Source of the DNA: an uncultured Alphaproteobacteria bacterium
Lineage (GTDB): Bacteria; Pseudomonadota; Alphaproteobacteria; GCA-2731375
Direction: 5' to 3'
Assembly: GCA_951812805.1 (NCBI GenBank)
Contig: CATOSZ010000003.1
Span: 1,504,557-1,568,556 of the forward strand
DNA: 64,000 nucleotides
Positions 9,217 through 17,257 of this stretch are shown here, in pieces. Made by a program: the position numbers and the translations under genes. How positions within the stretch are numbered: position 1 is the stretch's first letter; every line of letters starts with the position of its first letter. The notes under the pieces are model-generated. The model ran no database searches. It saw nothing but the letters and a program-made list of their open reading frames with translations, and had not been told where the DNA came from.

Positions 9217-9759
9217 TCAGGCCGTCTCGCCCAGGGCCTGGCGCAATCCGTCGAGCCAATCCGCGAGACGGACGCGCGCTTCGTTGTCGATTAAGAACAT
9301 CAGCCCCAGCACGCCGCCGCGCATGCGCACGACCTCCGCGGCGAGTGCGCTGTGGCCGGACGGCTCGAAATTCACTTCCGCCCCCTCGGGCACCTCCTCC
9401 GACGAGGCGGTCCAGATCGCGGCCCCGCCGGGCGAGATGTCGAGCACGACGCAGCGATAGCTGTGCTGACCGGCGAACAGCATGCCGTTCAACGGCTCCC
9501 ACCGCTCGAAGCCCCGGTATGACCCGCTATCGCGCGGCCAGGCGACGGCGGCCGGCGTCTCCGATATGTCGTCGAGGGAGCCCTCGACCGCCTTTTCCAT
9601 GTCCGGGCATTCCAGCACGTCGTCGACGTCGGCGTCGTCACCAAGGTCGGCCAGAACCGGGCAGGCATTGATACCGCTGCCACCGCGCAGCTCTACCGTA
9701 TGACCTTGCCTGACGGCAAAAACCGAAGCGCCGCAGCGAGGGCAGACGATCTTGGGCAT
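9217..9759 (-). CDS. PilZ-domain protein with an N-terminal zinc-ribbon-like motif
   Basis: 180 residues. The N-terminus begins MPKIVCPRCGASVFAV, half of a zinc-ribbon with a further Cys at 33 (INACP) and 51 (LECP). The C-terminal half is PilZ-like with VLDISPGGAAIW and GLMFLID, but the upstream RxxxR motif is weak (SYRC), so c-di-GMP binding is uncertain. Its C-terminal GLMFLID resembles the end of the other PilZ protein (GLMFLVQ), suggesting related genes flanking the SYLF gene. Role unknown, probably cytoplasmic. Confidence 0.65.
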   Translation of the reverse strand: MPKIVCPRCGASVFAVRQGHTVELRGGSGINACPVLADLGDDADVDDVLECPDMEKAVEGSLDDISETPAAVAWPRDSGSYRGFERWEPLNGMLFAGQHSYRCVVLDISPGGAAIWTASSEEVPEGAEVNFEPSGHSALAAEVVRMRGGVLGLMFLIDNEARVRLADWLDGLRQALGETA

Positions 9760-9833
9760 GAGCTTCTCCCGGCACCGACGAGGTGTTTCGACGCCATTGT
9801 GCGCCGAGCGAGCGAAAAGTGAAAGGGTGAAGA

Positions 9834-10268
9834 CTAACTCGTTTTAGCCCGCCGCGCGCGTCGACCAGCAAGGGCCGGCCGATCGGCTGCAGCCACGCGC
9901 ACGACCGCACCATCGAGGCGAATGGGAAAGCGGCGCAAACTCCGGCCCTGCGCCGGGCCGGCGAGACAGCGCCCGTCGTGAAGCGAGAAACGGGCCCCGT
10001 GAAAGGCGCAGCGCAAGCTGGCCCCGTCGTCGGCGAGAAAGCTTCCTGCCGGCGAATCGAGTCGCGACAGCGCATGCGGACACTCGTTGTGGAAGGCGAC
10101 GACCCCTTCCTCGCCCCGGGTCAGGACGATACGCCTGGGCCCATCCCACTCGAACCATTCCAGACCCAGCACGCCCGGCGGCGGGCCGAGCTCGTCCACC
10201 CGACAGAGCACGTCCCCCGGCGCCGGCGCCGCGGCCAGGCGAATCGGCGCGCGGGCCCGCGCACTCAC
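9834..10268 (-). CDS. Small Rieske 2Fe-2S protein
   Basis: 144 residues from a GTG at 10268. The Rieske ligands are Cys63 and His65 (ECPHAL) and Cys87 and His90 (CAFHGARFSLHDG). It is of the stand-alone ferredoxin type (NirD/BphF-like), which passes electrons to an oxygenase or reductase. Its start overlaps the stop of the EVE gene by GTGA, so the two are translationally coupled. A Rieske oxygenase lies 2 kb away at 11916-12932, but on a separate unit; a partnership is possible and unproven. The Arg/Lys-rich C-terminus (RRARRAKTS) is unusual. Confidence 0.8.
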   Translation of the reverse strand: MSARARAPIRLAAAPAPGDVLCRVDELGPPPGVLGLEWFEWDGPRRIVLTRGEEGVVAFHNECPHALSRLDSPAGSFLADDGASLRCAFHGARFSLHDGRCLAGPAQGRSLRRFPIRLDGAVVRVAAADRPALAGRRARRAKTS

Positions 10269-10684
10269 GGCTTCACGCCGCCCATTTCGCAGAGCAGGGC
10301 CCAGGCCTCCTCGGGGATGGGCATGACCGAAAGCCGGGACTGCTTGATCAGCGGCAGCTCGGCGAGCCGGGGTTCCGCCTTGATATCGGCCAACGTCACC
10401 GGCGATTTCAGGGCCTTCATGCTGGCCACGTCGACCATGCCGAAACGACCTTTCGCGTCACTCGGATCGGGATAGTATTCCTTCACCACGCGGACGATGC
10501 CGACGATCCGCTTCTCGTTGACGGAGTGATAGAAGAAGCAGCGATCGCCCTTGCGCATCGCCTTCATGTTGTTCGAGGCCTGGTGGTTGCGCACCCCGTC
10601 CCATTCGGCCCCGCCCTTGCCGGCGGCCACCTGATCGTTCCAGGACCAGGCCCCCGGTTCGGACTTCATCAACCAGTAGTTCAT
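10265..10684 (-). CDS. EVE-domain protein
   Basis: 139 residues from the ATG at 10684, with GGGAG upstream. It has the full EVE signature: MNYWLMKSEPGAWSW, EWDGVRNHQASNNMKAM and KGDRCFFYHSVNEKRIVGIV. EVE is a PUA-like fold that is thought to read modified bases in DNA or RNA. In alphaproteobacteria stand-alone EVE proteins are common housekeeping neighbours of small metabolic genes. It is first in a two-gene minus-strand unit with the Rieske protein. Confidence 0.88.
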   Translation of the reverse strand: MNYWLMKSEPGAWSWNDQVAAGKGGAEWDGVRNHQASNNMKAMRKGDRCFFYHSVNEKRIVGIVRVVKEYYPDPSDAKGRFGMVDVASMKALKSPVTLADIKAEPRLAELPLIKQSRLSVMPIPEEAWALLCEMGGVKP

Positions 10685-10810
10685 CGCGTCGTCTCCCTCG
10701 CATCCGCCCAGGCGAGGGTCGGCGAAACCGCCCGCGCGATCAAGGCCGGTGCTTGTCGGTCCGGGCATTTTCCGCTAAGCGGCAAAGGTGAAACGGCCCG
10801 GGAGAGCGGC

Positions 10811-11914
10811 ATGGCGCACGAGATCACCATCGGCCCCCGGGCTGCGAAGTCGCCCTTCTTCGACGCCACCGTGGCGGCGGGCGCGACGGGCTTCACCATC
10901 TACAACCACATGTACATGCCCACAGGCTACGGCGACCCCGAGGGCGAATACTGGCGCCTGATCGACGGCGTCGCCATGTGGGACGTTGCCTGCGAGCGGC
11001 AGGTCGAACTCGCCGGGCCCGATGCCGGCCGGCTCGCCGACACTCTAGCGACCCGCGATCTCTCGGAGCTCAAACCCGGCATCGGCCGCTATACTTGCCT
11101 CTGCGACCATCGGGGCCGGTTGCACAACGATCCCGTCGCGCTGCGCGTCGAAGAGGATCTCTGGTGGTTTTCGATCGCCGACAATGATTCCCTGCTCTTC
11201 GCCCGCGCCGTCGCCGGGGAACGCGGCCTCGACGTCGAGGTCCGCGAACCGGACGTCTCTCCCCTCGCCATCCAGGGCCCGAAGGCGATGGTCGTCGCCG
11301 CCGCCCTGCTCGGCGACTGGGTGCACGACCTCGGCTATTTTCACTTCCGCGCCTGCGAGGTCCAGGGCATTCCCCTCGTCGTCCAGCGCTCCGGCTTCTC
11401 CAAACAGGGCGGTGTCGAGCTCTATCTGCGCGACGGCACCCGGGGCCTTCACCTGTGGGACCTGGTGGCGGAGGCCGGCCGGCCGTACGCCATCGCCGCC
11501 GGCACGCCGAACACGATCGAGCGGCTGGAAAGCGGTCTCTTCAACTTCGGCAGCGACAACGACGCCGACACGAACCCCTTCGAACTCGCGCTCGAGCGTT
11601 ACGTCGATCTCGACGCGGAGGCGGACTTCGTCGGCAAGGCCGCGCTCCGCAGGCTCGCCGGGCGTCCGCCCGCCCGGCGGCGGACCGGCGCGATGCTGGA
11701 CGGCCCGCCGCTGGGCACGACGTCGGCCAAGTGCCCGGTGCGACGCGGCGGCGAAACCGTCGGGTTCGTCGGCGGACATGCCTTCTCGCCCCGCCTGCAG
11801 GCGAACGTGGCGGTCGCGCTGATCGAGACGACGGCGCTGGCGGCGGGCGATCTGGTGGCCGAAACCGAGGCGGGTCCCCGTGCGCTCGAGCCCCGGGCCT
11901 TTCCGCTGGCCTGA
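10811..11914 (+). CDS. DmdA-like aminomethyltransferase/demethylase (GcvT family)
   Basis: 367 residues from the ATG at 10811. It is a GcvT-fold, tetrahydrofolate-dependent protein. The run GFTIYNHMYMPTGYG, MWDVACERQVELAGPDA, the TRDLSELKPG region, WWFSIADNDSLL and EPDVSPLAIQGPKA is characteristic of the group containing dimethylsulfoniopropionate demethylase DmdA rather than glycine cleavage T protein. DmdA homologues with other methylated substrates exist, so the substrate is open. The gene ends one base before the convergent Rieske oxygenase. No folate C1 genes flank it. Confidence 0.75.
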   Translation: MAHEITIGPRAAKSPFFDATVAAGATGFTIYNHMYMPTGYGDPEGEYWRLIDGVAMWDVACERQVELAGPDAGRLADTLATRDLSELKPGIGRYTCLCDHRGRLHNDPVALRVEEDLWWFSIADNDSLLFARAVAGERGLDVEVREPDVSPLAIQGPKAMVVAAALLGDWVHDLGYFHFRACEVQGIPLVVQRSGFSKQGGVELYLRDGTRGLHLWDLVAEAGRPYAIAAGTPNTIERLESGLFNFGSDNDADTNPFELALERYVDLDAEADFVGKAALRRLAGRPPARRRTGAMLDGPPLGTTSAKCPVRRGGETVGFVGGHAFSPRLQANVAVALIETTALAAGDLVAETEAGPRALEPRAFPLA

Positions 11915-11915
11915 T

Positions 11916-12932
11916 TCATTCGGCCGCCAGCTTCTCCTCGATGACCCGGCGCAGCAGGGTCGCGCCCTTGTCGATGGCGAGACGGACGGTCGGCGCGGCC
12001 GGGCGGCGCCTGGTTTCCGCCTCGATCGCCTCCAACACCGCCTTGTCTTCGGCGAAGGCCGTCATCAACAGCGCGCTCATCCGCGGGCCGATGCTGTCGT
12101 CATCGGTCAGCCGGTTGCGCAAGGTCAGCCAGAAATCGATGGTTCGATGCTCGTCCACCGGCGTTAGGAAATGCAGGGCGTAGACACGAAAGCCCTCACC
12201 CCGCGCGTCGTCGCGGGCACCTGGTGCTGCCGGAAGCGAGCCGAAGTCGATCACCGAGGTGGCCGGCGCGTGGAAGATGTAATACTGCCAGCGGTCGACG
12301 TTGCCCTCGAACAGACCGAACTCGGCGAAGAAGCCGATCGGCGGGGCGTCGCGGGTCCAGCGCACCGTGGTAACGACATCGCCCTCGCGCACCGCCTCGA
12401 CGCCGGCCTCACCGCCGACCGCGGAGCCGAGCGTCGAGGGATGGACGTAGTTGACATGGACGGGATCGCACAAATTCTCGGCGAGCGGGAAGTAGTTGCA
12501 GTCGTAGGCGAGCGGCGTGCCGTATTCCACCGCCCAGGCGGGATCGTGAAATTCCGGCTGGTCATAGACCGGGGCCGTCGCGGCCCGCTCGGGTGCGCCC
12601 ATCCAGAGCCAGACCATGCCGTTGCTCTCGGCCGTCGGATAGGCCCGCACCCGGGCGTTCGGCGGGATCCGCGTCTGGCCCGGGATCTCGACGCAGGCCC
12701 CCGTCGCATCGAAGGTCATGCCGTGATAGCCGCACTGCAGGCCCGCCGCCACCGGCCGGCCCATCGAAAGTGGCAGGTAGCGATGCGGACAGCGATCCTC
12801 CAGCGCCGCCGCCCGACCGGCGGAATCGCGAAACAACACCACGCGGTCCCCCAGCAGGGTGGCCGCCAGCGGCGCGGTCGTCAGATCACGCGACCAGCAG
12901 GCGACGTACCAGGCGTTGCGCACGAATTCCAT
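11916..12932 (-). CDS. Rieske-type aromatic ring/demethylating oxygenase (VanA-like)
   Basis: 338 residues from the ATG at 12932, chosen over 12947 because GGAGG lies six bases before it. The Rieske cluster ligands are Cys48/His50 (RCPHRYLPLSMG) and Cys67/His70 (QCGYHGMTFD). The mononuclear iron site is in NLCDPVHVNYVHPSTLG. Size and N-terminus (MEFVRNAWYVACWSRDL) match vanillate O-demethylase-type oxygenases, which remove methyl groups from aryl ethers using a separate reductase. No VanB-like reductase is nearby; the Rieske ferredoxin at 9834 is the nearest candidate donor. Confidence 0.85.
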   Translation of the reverse strand: MEFVRNAWYVACWSRDLTTAPLAATLLGDRVVLFRDSAGRAAALEDRCPHRYLPLSMGRPVAAGLQCGYHGMTFDATGACVEIPGQTRIPPNARVRAYPTAESNGMVWLWMGAPERAATAPVYDQPEFHDPAWAVEYGTPLAYDCNYFPLAENLCDPVHVNYVHPSTLGSAVGGEAGVEAVREGDVVTTVRWTRDAPPIGFFAEFGLFEGNVDRWQYYIFHAPATSVIDFGSLPAAPGARDDARGEGFRVYALHFLTPVDEHRTIDFWLTLRNRLTDDDSIGPRMSALLMTAFAEDKAVLEAIEAETRRRPAAPTVRLAIDKGATLLRRVIEEKLAAE

Positions 12933-13045
12933 TCTGCCTCCAGCCAATGCGAAATCAGGCTTGTGAGGCCCGGATTATACTGCCAAATTGCCGCCCTGCG
13001 CGGGCCGCGAGGCGTGTCCGGCGCCTAAGAGCACAGGACGACACC

Positions 13046-14062
13046 GTGGCGGACACCGAAGGCCGAGACGTGCGGGCGAACCAGGCACTGCTGGAGGTGC
13101 GGAACCTGCGCGTCGAATTCCCGACCCGGCGCGGCACCCTGGTCGCCGTCGACGACATCTCCTTCCACATCGATCCGGGCGAGGTACTGGGCGTGGTGGG
13201 CGAGTCGGGTGCCGGCAAGTCGATGACCGGGGCCGCCATCATCGGCCTGCTGGAGCCGCCCGGCCGCATCGGCGGCGGCGAGATCCTGCTGGAGGGGGAG
13301 CGGATCGACAACCTGCCCTACGAGAGGATGCGCCGGATCCGGGGCCGGCGCATCGGCGCCATCTTCCAGGACCCGCTGACCAGCCTGAACCCGCTCTATA
13401 CCGTCGCACGCCAGCTGATCGAGACCATCCAGACCCACCTCTCCCTTCCGGAAAAGGCCGCGCGCGCGCGGGCCATCGACCTGCTGAAGGAAGTCGGCAT
13501 CCCGAGCGCGGAGGAGCGGATCGACCACTACCCCCACCAGTTCTCCGGCGGCATGCGACAACAGGTGGTGATCGCACTGGCACTGTCGGCCGAGCCGCGC
13601 CTGGTGATCGCGGACGAGCCGACGACGGCGCTCGACGTCTCGATCCAGGCGCAGATCATCAGCCTGCTGAAACGGCTCTGCAAGGAACATGGCACGGCGG
13701 TGATGCTGGTCACCCACGACATGGGCGTGATCGCGGAGACCGCGGACCGGGTCGCCGTGATGTATGCCGGGCGCATCGCCGAGGTCGGCCCCGTCGAGGA
13801 GGTGGTACGCCGCGGCAAGCATCCCTACACCCACGGCCTGATGGGCTCGATCCCCCACATCGGCGGCGAGATCACGGAGCTGACGCAGATCGAGGGCGCG
13901 ATGCCCCGGCTGAACGCCATTCCGTCCGGCTGCGCCTTTCATCCCCGCTGCGAGCGGGTCTTCGCGCGCTGTTCGGTCGATCGGCCCGAGCTGCTCAGCG
14001 TCGACGGCGCCGAGGTCGCCTGCCACCTCTATGACGACGCAGGCCGGGAGGCGGCGGACTGA
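13046..14062 (+). CDS. Oligopeptide/dipeptide ABC transporter ATPase (OppD/DppD type)
   Basis: 338 residues from a GTG at 13046 with AGGA upstream. It has Walker A GESGAGKS, signature FSGGMRQQ, Walker B LVIADEPTTALD and the H-loop LVTHDMG, plus the C-terminal oligopeptide-type Cys region GCAFHPRC that can bind an Fe-S cluster. It powers uptake of peptides or nickel-like solutes with OppF. It overlaps the next gene by one base (TGATG). No permease or binding protein is next to it, so the membrane partners must lie elsewhere. Confidence 0.9.
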   Translation: MADTEGRDVRANQALLEVRNLRVEFPTRRGTLVAVDDISFHIDPGEVLGVVGESGAGKSMTGAAIIGLLEPPGRIGGGEILLEGERIDNLPYERMRRIRGRRIGAIFQDPLTSLNPLYTVARQLIETIQTHLSLPEKAARARAIDLLKEVGIPSAEERIDHYPHQFSGGMRQQVVIALALSAEPRLVIADEPTTALDVSIQAQIISLLKRLCKEHGTAVMLVTHDMGVIAETADRVAVMYAGRIAEVGPVEEVVRRGKHPYTHGLMGSIPHIGGEITELTQIEGAMPRLNAIPSGCAFHPRCERVFARCSVDRPELLSVDGAEVACHLYDDAGREAAD

Positions 14063-15102
14063 TGAGCGAAACGGCCCACATTCCAGACGTCGCCCGCACG
14101 CCGGGCAAGGCCACGGCCCTGGTCGAAGCCCAAGGCTTGATGCGGCATTTCGACGTTTCGCCGCCGCTGCTGAACCGGGTGATCGAGGGCAAGGGACGCG
14201 CCGTGGTGAAGGCCGTCGACGGCATCGACTTCGCCATTCCCCGGGGTGAGACCTTTTCCCTGGTCGGCGAGAGCGGCTGCGGCAAGTCGACGGTGGCCCG
14301 CCTCATCGTCGGCCTCTACCAGCCGACGGCCGGAAATATCCGCTACGAAGGGGTGGAGATCGGCGGCCGGGCCAATGCCCGCAACCGCCAGCGCATGCAG
14401 CCCCGCATGCAGATGATCTTCCAGGATCCCTACGCCTCGCTGAACCCGCGCTGGCGGGTCGAGCGCATCGTCGCCGAACCGATCCAGGCGCGCCGCCTGC
14501 TGACCGACCGCCAGGCGGTCCGCACCCGGGTCGGCGAGCTGTTGACCCAGGTCGGCCTCTCGCCGGCGGACGGCGAGAAGTTTCCGCACGAGTTTTCCGG
14601 CGGCCAGCGCCAACGCGTCTCGATCGCCCGCGCGCTCGCCGGCGAGCCCGAGTTCCTGGTCTGCGACGAGCCGACCTCGGCCCTCGACGTTTCGGTGCAG
14701 GCGCAGATCCTCAACCTGATGAAGACGCTGCAGCGCAAGCTCGGCCTGACCTACCTGTTCATCAGCCACGACCTCGCCGTGGTCTATCACGTCTCGACCA
14801 TGGTCGGCGTCATGTACCTGGGTCGCCTCGTCGAATGGGCCGAGACCAAGACCCTGTTCGATAACCCGCGCCACCCCTATACCCGCATGCTGCTGGACGC
14901 GATCCCCGACCTGGAGATGTCCGGCCGCCAGCGCATCCCGGTCGCGGGCGAGGTGCCGAGCCCGATCAACCCACCGCCCGGCTGCCCCTTCCACCCCCGC
15001 TGCCCCCACGCCCAAGACCGCTGCCGCGTCGAACCGCCGAAAGCGATTGCCGCAGGCGGCGCCCAGGTCGCCTGCCACGCGGTGGAAGAGGGGCGGATTT
15101 GA
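14062..15102 (+). CDS. Oligopeptide/dipeptide ABC transporter ATPase (OppF/DppF type)
   Basis: 346 residues. Walker A GESGCGKS, Q-loop MIFQDPYASLNPRW, signature FSGGQRQR, Walker B FLVCDEPTSALD and switch FISHDLA are all present, followed by the GCPFHPRCPHAQDRC C-terminal motif. It pairs with the preceding ATPase in the usual heterodimer order. The pair forms a bare ATPase operon followed by a convergent broken Sir2 gene. The 120 bases after it show no convincing terminator. Confidence 0.9.
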   Translation: MSETAHIPDVARTPGKATALVEAQGLMRHFDVSPPLLNRVIEGKGRAVVKAVDGIDFAIPRGETFSLVGESGCGKSTVARLIVGLYQPTAGNIRYEGVEIGGRANARNRQRMQPRMQMIFQDPYASLNPRWRVERIVAEPIQARRLLTDRQAVRTRVGELLTQVGLSPADGEKFPHEFSGGQRQRVSIARALAGEPEFLVCDEPTSALDVSVQAQILNLMKTLQRKLGLTYLFISHDLAVVYHVSTMVGVMYLGRLVEWAETKTLFDNPRHPYTRMLLDAIPDLEMSGRQRIPVAGEVPSPINPPPGCPFHPRCPHAQDRCRVEPPKAIAAGGAQVACHAVEEGRI

Positions 15103-15225
15103 TTGCCTGGCTGATGAACGGCCGTCTCATAGTGATCTGAAACGACAACGGGCGTTCCCGATCTCGGAAACAATCCGAAACCTCCCATCCGATGGATCCT
15201 CCCTCGGCGGCGTCCGTCAGATCAG

Positions 15226-16045
15226 TTAAGGCAAAAGGCTCGGAAGAATGCGGGCCGCACTCCCATCGAGCCATAGGTCACACTCGAACTTCGGCCTTTC
15301 CGGCCCGACGGCAACAACTCGCGCCTGTTGAGCCTTGGCCAGGACCGGCAAGAGGTTCGCCGGAAACACATCCCCGGACGTTCCAACAATGATCATACAG
15401 TCGCAAGAACCGGCGAGGTCCCTGGCTCGAGAGAGCAGGTCGCTATCCAGTTCGTCTTCGAACAGTACGAGACCAGGGCGATACAGCCCCTTGTCATCCT
15501 GCCCCATGAACGGGCGCACGACTTCCATGACTTGATCGAAGGTGCAGTTTCCGGAAGCGAGCGGCGCCAAGCCAGCCACCATGTCCGCAAGATCTTCGAT
15601 GGTTCTCGTCGCTACCGTCGTGCCGCCTTCATCGACGATATTGAACAGGGAGCCGTGTATCTCCAGGACATCGGTGCTACCGGCTTGTTGATGCAGTCCG
15701 TCAATGTTTTGCGTTATGACCGAAGCGCCGAACTTCTCCTGAAGGCCACGGACGGCGTGGTGGCATTCATTCGGCATTGCGCCAACGAAGGGCAACAAAA
15801 AGCTGTGCAGGAAACTGGCGAACCTTCCAGGTTCGTCCACCAATTTCTCGAGAAGCCCTCTCCACGTTCCAAACTCCGTCGCCGGAAAATTGCGCCATAG
15901 CCCCCCCGTCGTCACGAAAGGTTGGAATTCCACTTTCCGCCGACGCGCCCGCACCGGAAAAAACGACGATCTTCTCCGAAGACTCGATCCAAGCCGCCGC
16001 TTCATTCAATGCGCGATCCTGTTTCCCGTCCGGCACCGCCACCAT
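15226..16045 (-). pseudogene. Sir2-family NAD-dependent deacylase gene with a frameshift at a G7 run
   Basis: Two overlapping frames make one Sir2 protein. The first (from 16045) gives KIVVFSGAGASAESGIPTF plus RDDGG. The second (to 15226) resumes with LWRNFPATEFGTW, then TQNIDGLHQQAG, the catalytic HGS and IIVGTSGDVFP. They join at a run of seven G on the coding strand (15901-15907): six would restore one frame, so the gene has one extra base. The zinc-finger cysteines expected after HGS are not visible. The region is less GC-rich than its neighbours. AGGAG abuts the first ATG, so a GTG a few codons later may be the true start. Sequencing error is possible. Confidence 0.8.
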
Positions 16046-16092
16046 CTCCTATCTGGTTCTTTTGGATCGGGAAAACGCGCGGCCAACCCGCA

Positions 16093-17133
16093 TTACAACT
16101 CGAACACGCCCTTGCCCATCGAGCCGCCGTCGAAGTGGCGGTAGGCTTCCGCCGCGTCGTCGAGTTTCCAGCGGTCGGTGAACAGCCGCTCGACCGGCAG
16201 ATCGCGCGAGGCGATGAAGTTGGCGCAGTCGGTCTGGATCGTCTTCGAGAAGGTCCACGAGCCGATCACCGAGACCTGCGGGAAGATCAGGTCGCGGGCG
16301 ACGTCGACGGTGAGCTCGCCGCCGACGCCGACCATGCAGGCCATGCCCCAGCTGCGCGTCGCCTGGATCGCCGCCAGGCGGGCTTCGCCGCTGGAGGTGC
16401 AGTCGAGGCTCTTGTGCGCGCCCTCGCCGGCGGTCAGCTCGCGGATCGCTTCGACCGGATCGGTTTCGCTCGGGTCGATCACCGCCTCGGCGCCGAAGCT
16501 CTTGGCGAAGTCGCGGCGTCCGGCCAGCACGTCGACGGCGATCACCCGCGCACCCATGGCGGCGGCCAGCATGGTGCCCGACAGGCCGACCGGCCCCTGG
16601 CCGAAGATGGCGATCGTCTCGTCGCCCTTCAGTTCCAGGCGGCGGAGCGCGCCGTAAGCCGTCCCCGTGCCGCAGGAGATCGCGGCGCCGGTGACGTAGC
16701 TCAAGTCCTCGCGCAGCGGCACCAGGCTGGTCACCGGCACCTTCATGTAGTCGGCATGGGCGCCGTGGCCGTTGATGCCGAAGACGGTCGCGCCCTCGGT
16801 GCACATCTGGTCCCAGCCGGTCCGGCAGTGACGGCAGACGCCACAGCCTTCGTAGTGATGATCCATCACCCGGTCGCCGACCTTGGCCTCCTGCGCGCCG
16901 ACCGCGCTGCCGACGGCGGCGACCACGCCGCAGGGCTCGTGTCCGCCGATCGTCGTGCCGATGTCCGCACCGAGCAGCCCCGGGCCATCGGCGCTCGCCC
17001 GGTAGAGATGCAGGTCGGTGCCGCACATGCCCGACGCCTTGATCTCCAGGATCACCTCGCGGGGGCCGGGCGTCGGATCGTCGAACTGGCGGATCTCCAG
17101 ATTGCGGTCACCGGTAAAGACAACACCTCTCAT
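16093..17133 (-). CDS. Zinc-dependent alcohol dehydrogenase (MDR family)
   Basis: 346 residues from the ATG at 17133, with GAGGAG upstream. It has the catalytic zinc site CGTD and GGHEPCG, the four-Cys structural zinc site CGVCRHCRTGWDQMC and the NAD(P)-binding loop FGQGPVGLSG. It oxidises an alcohol or polyol with NAD; the closest named groups are sorbitol or threonine dehydrogenase-like MDR proteins, but the substrate is unclear. A large palindrome (17161-17243) separates it from the upstream GlxA-type regulator, which is on the same strand and may control it. Confidence 0.87.
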   Translation of the reverse strand: MRGVVFTGDRNLEIRQFDDPTPGPREVILEIKASGMCGTDLHLYRASADGPGLLGADIGTTIGGHEPCGVVAAVGSAVGAQEAKVGDRVMDHHYEGCGVCRHCRTGWDQMCTEGATVFGINGHGAHADYMKVPVTSLVPLREDLSYVTGAAISCGTGTAYGALRRLELKGDETIAIFGQGPVGLSGTMLAAAMGARVIAVDVLAGRRDFAKSFGAEAVIDPSETDPVEAIRELTAGEGAHKSLDCTSSGEARLAAIQATRSWGMACMVGVGGELTVDVARDLIFPQVSVIGSWTFSKTIQTDCANFIASRDLPVERLFTDRWKLDDAAEAYRHFDGGSMGKGVFEL

Positions 17134-17160
17134 CGCACTCGTCTCCTCTTTTTGTGTCGG

Positions 17161-17243
17161 CCCGGCCGACCCGCGCCCCCGTCCCAACCACCCGTGGGAG
17201 TGTACCCTTGAGGCGGTTGGGACGGGGGCGCGGGCCGGCCGGG
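17161..17243. repeat. Dispersed palindromic repeat, copy A
   Basis: Arms of about 29 bases that are complementary with one mismatch flank a loop of about 25 bases containing GTGTACCCTTG. A second copy at 42832-42912 has the same GC-rich arms and the same loop motif in reverse-complement orientation. Copy A lies between the GlxA-type regulator and the alcohol dehydrogenase. It could fold into a strong hairpin in RNA and attenuate transcription, but there is no T-tract of an intrinsic terminator. Confidence 0.85.
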
Positions 17244-17257
17244 CACCCTGATTCCTA

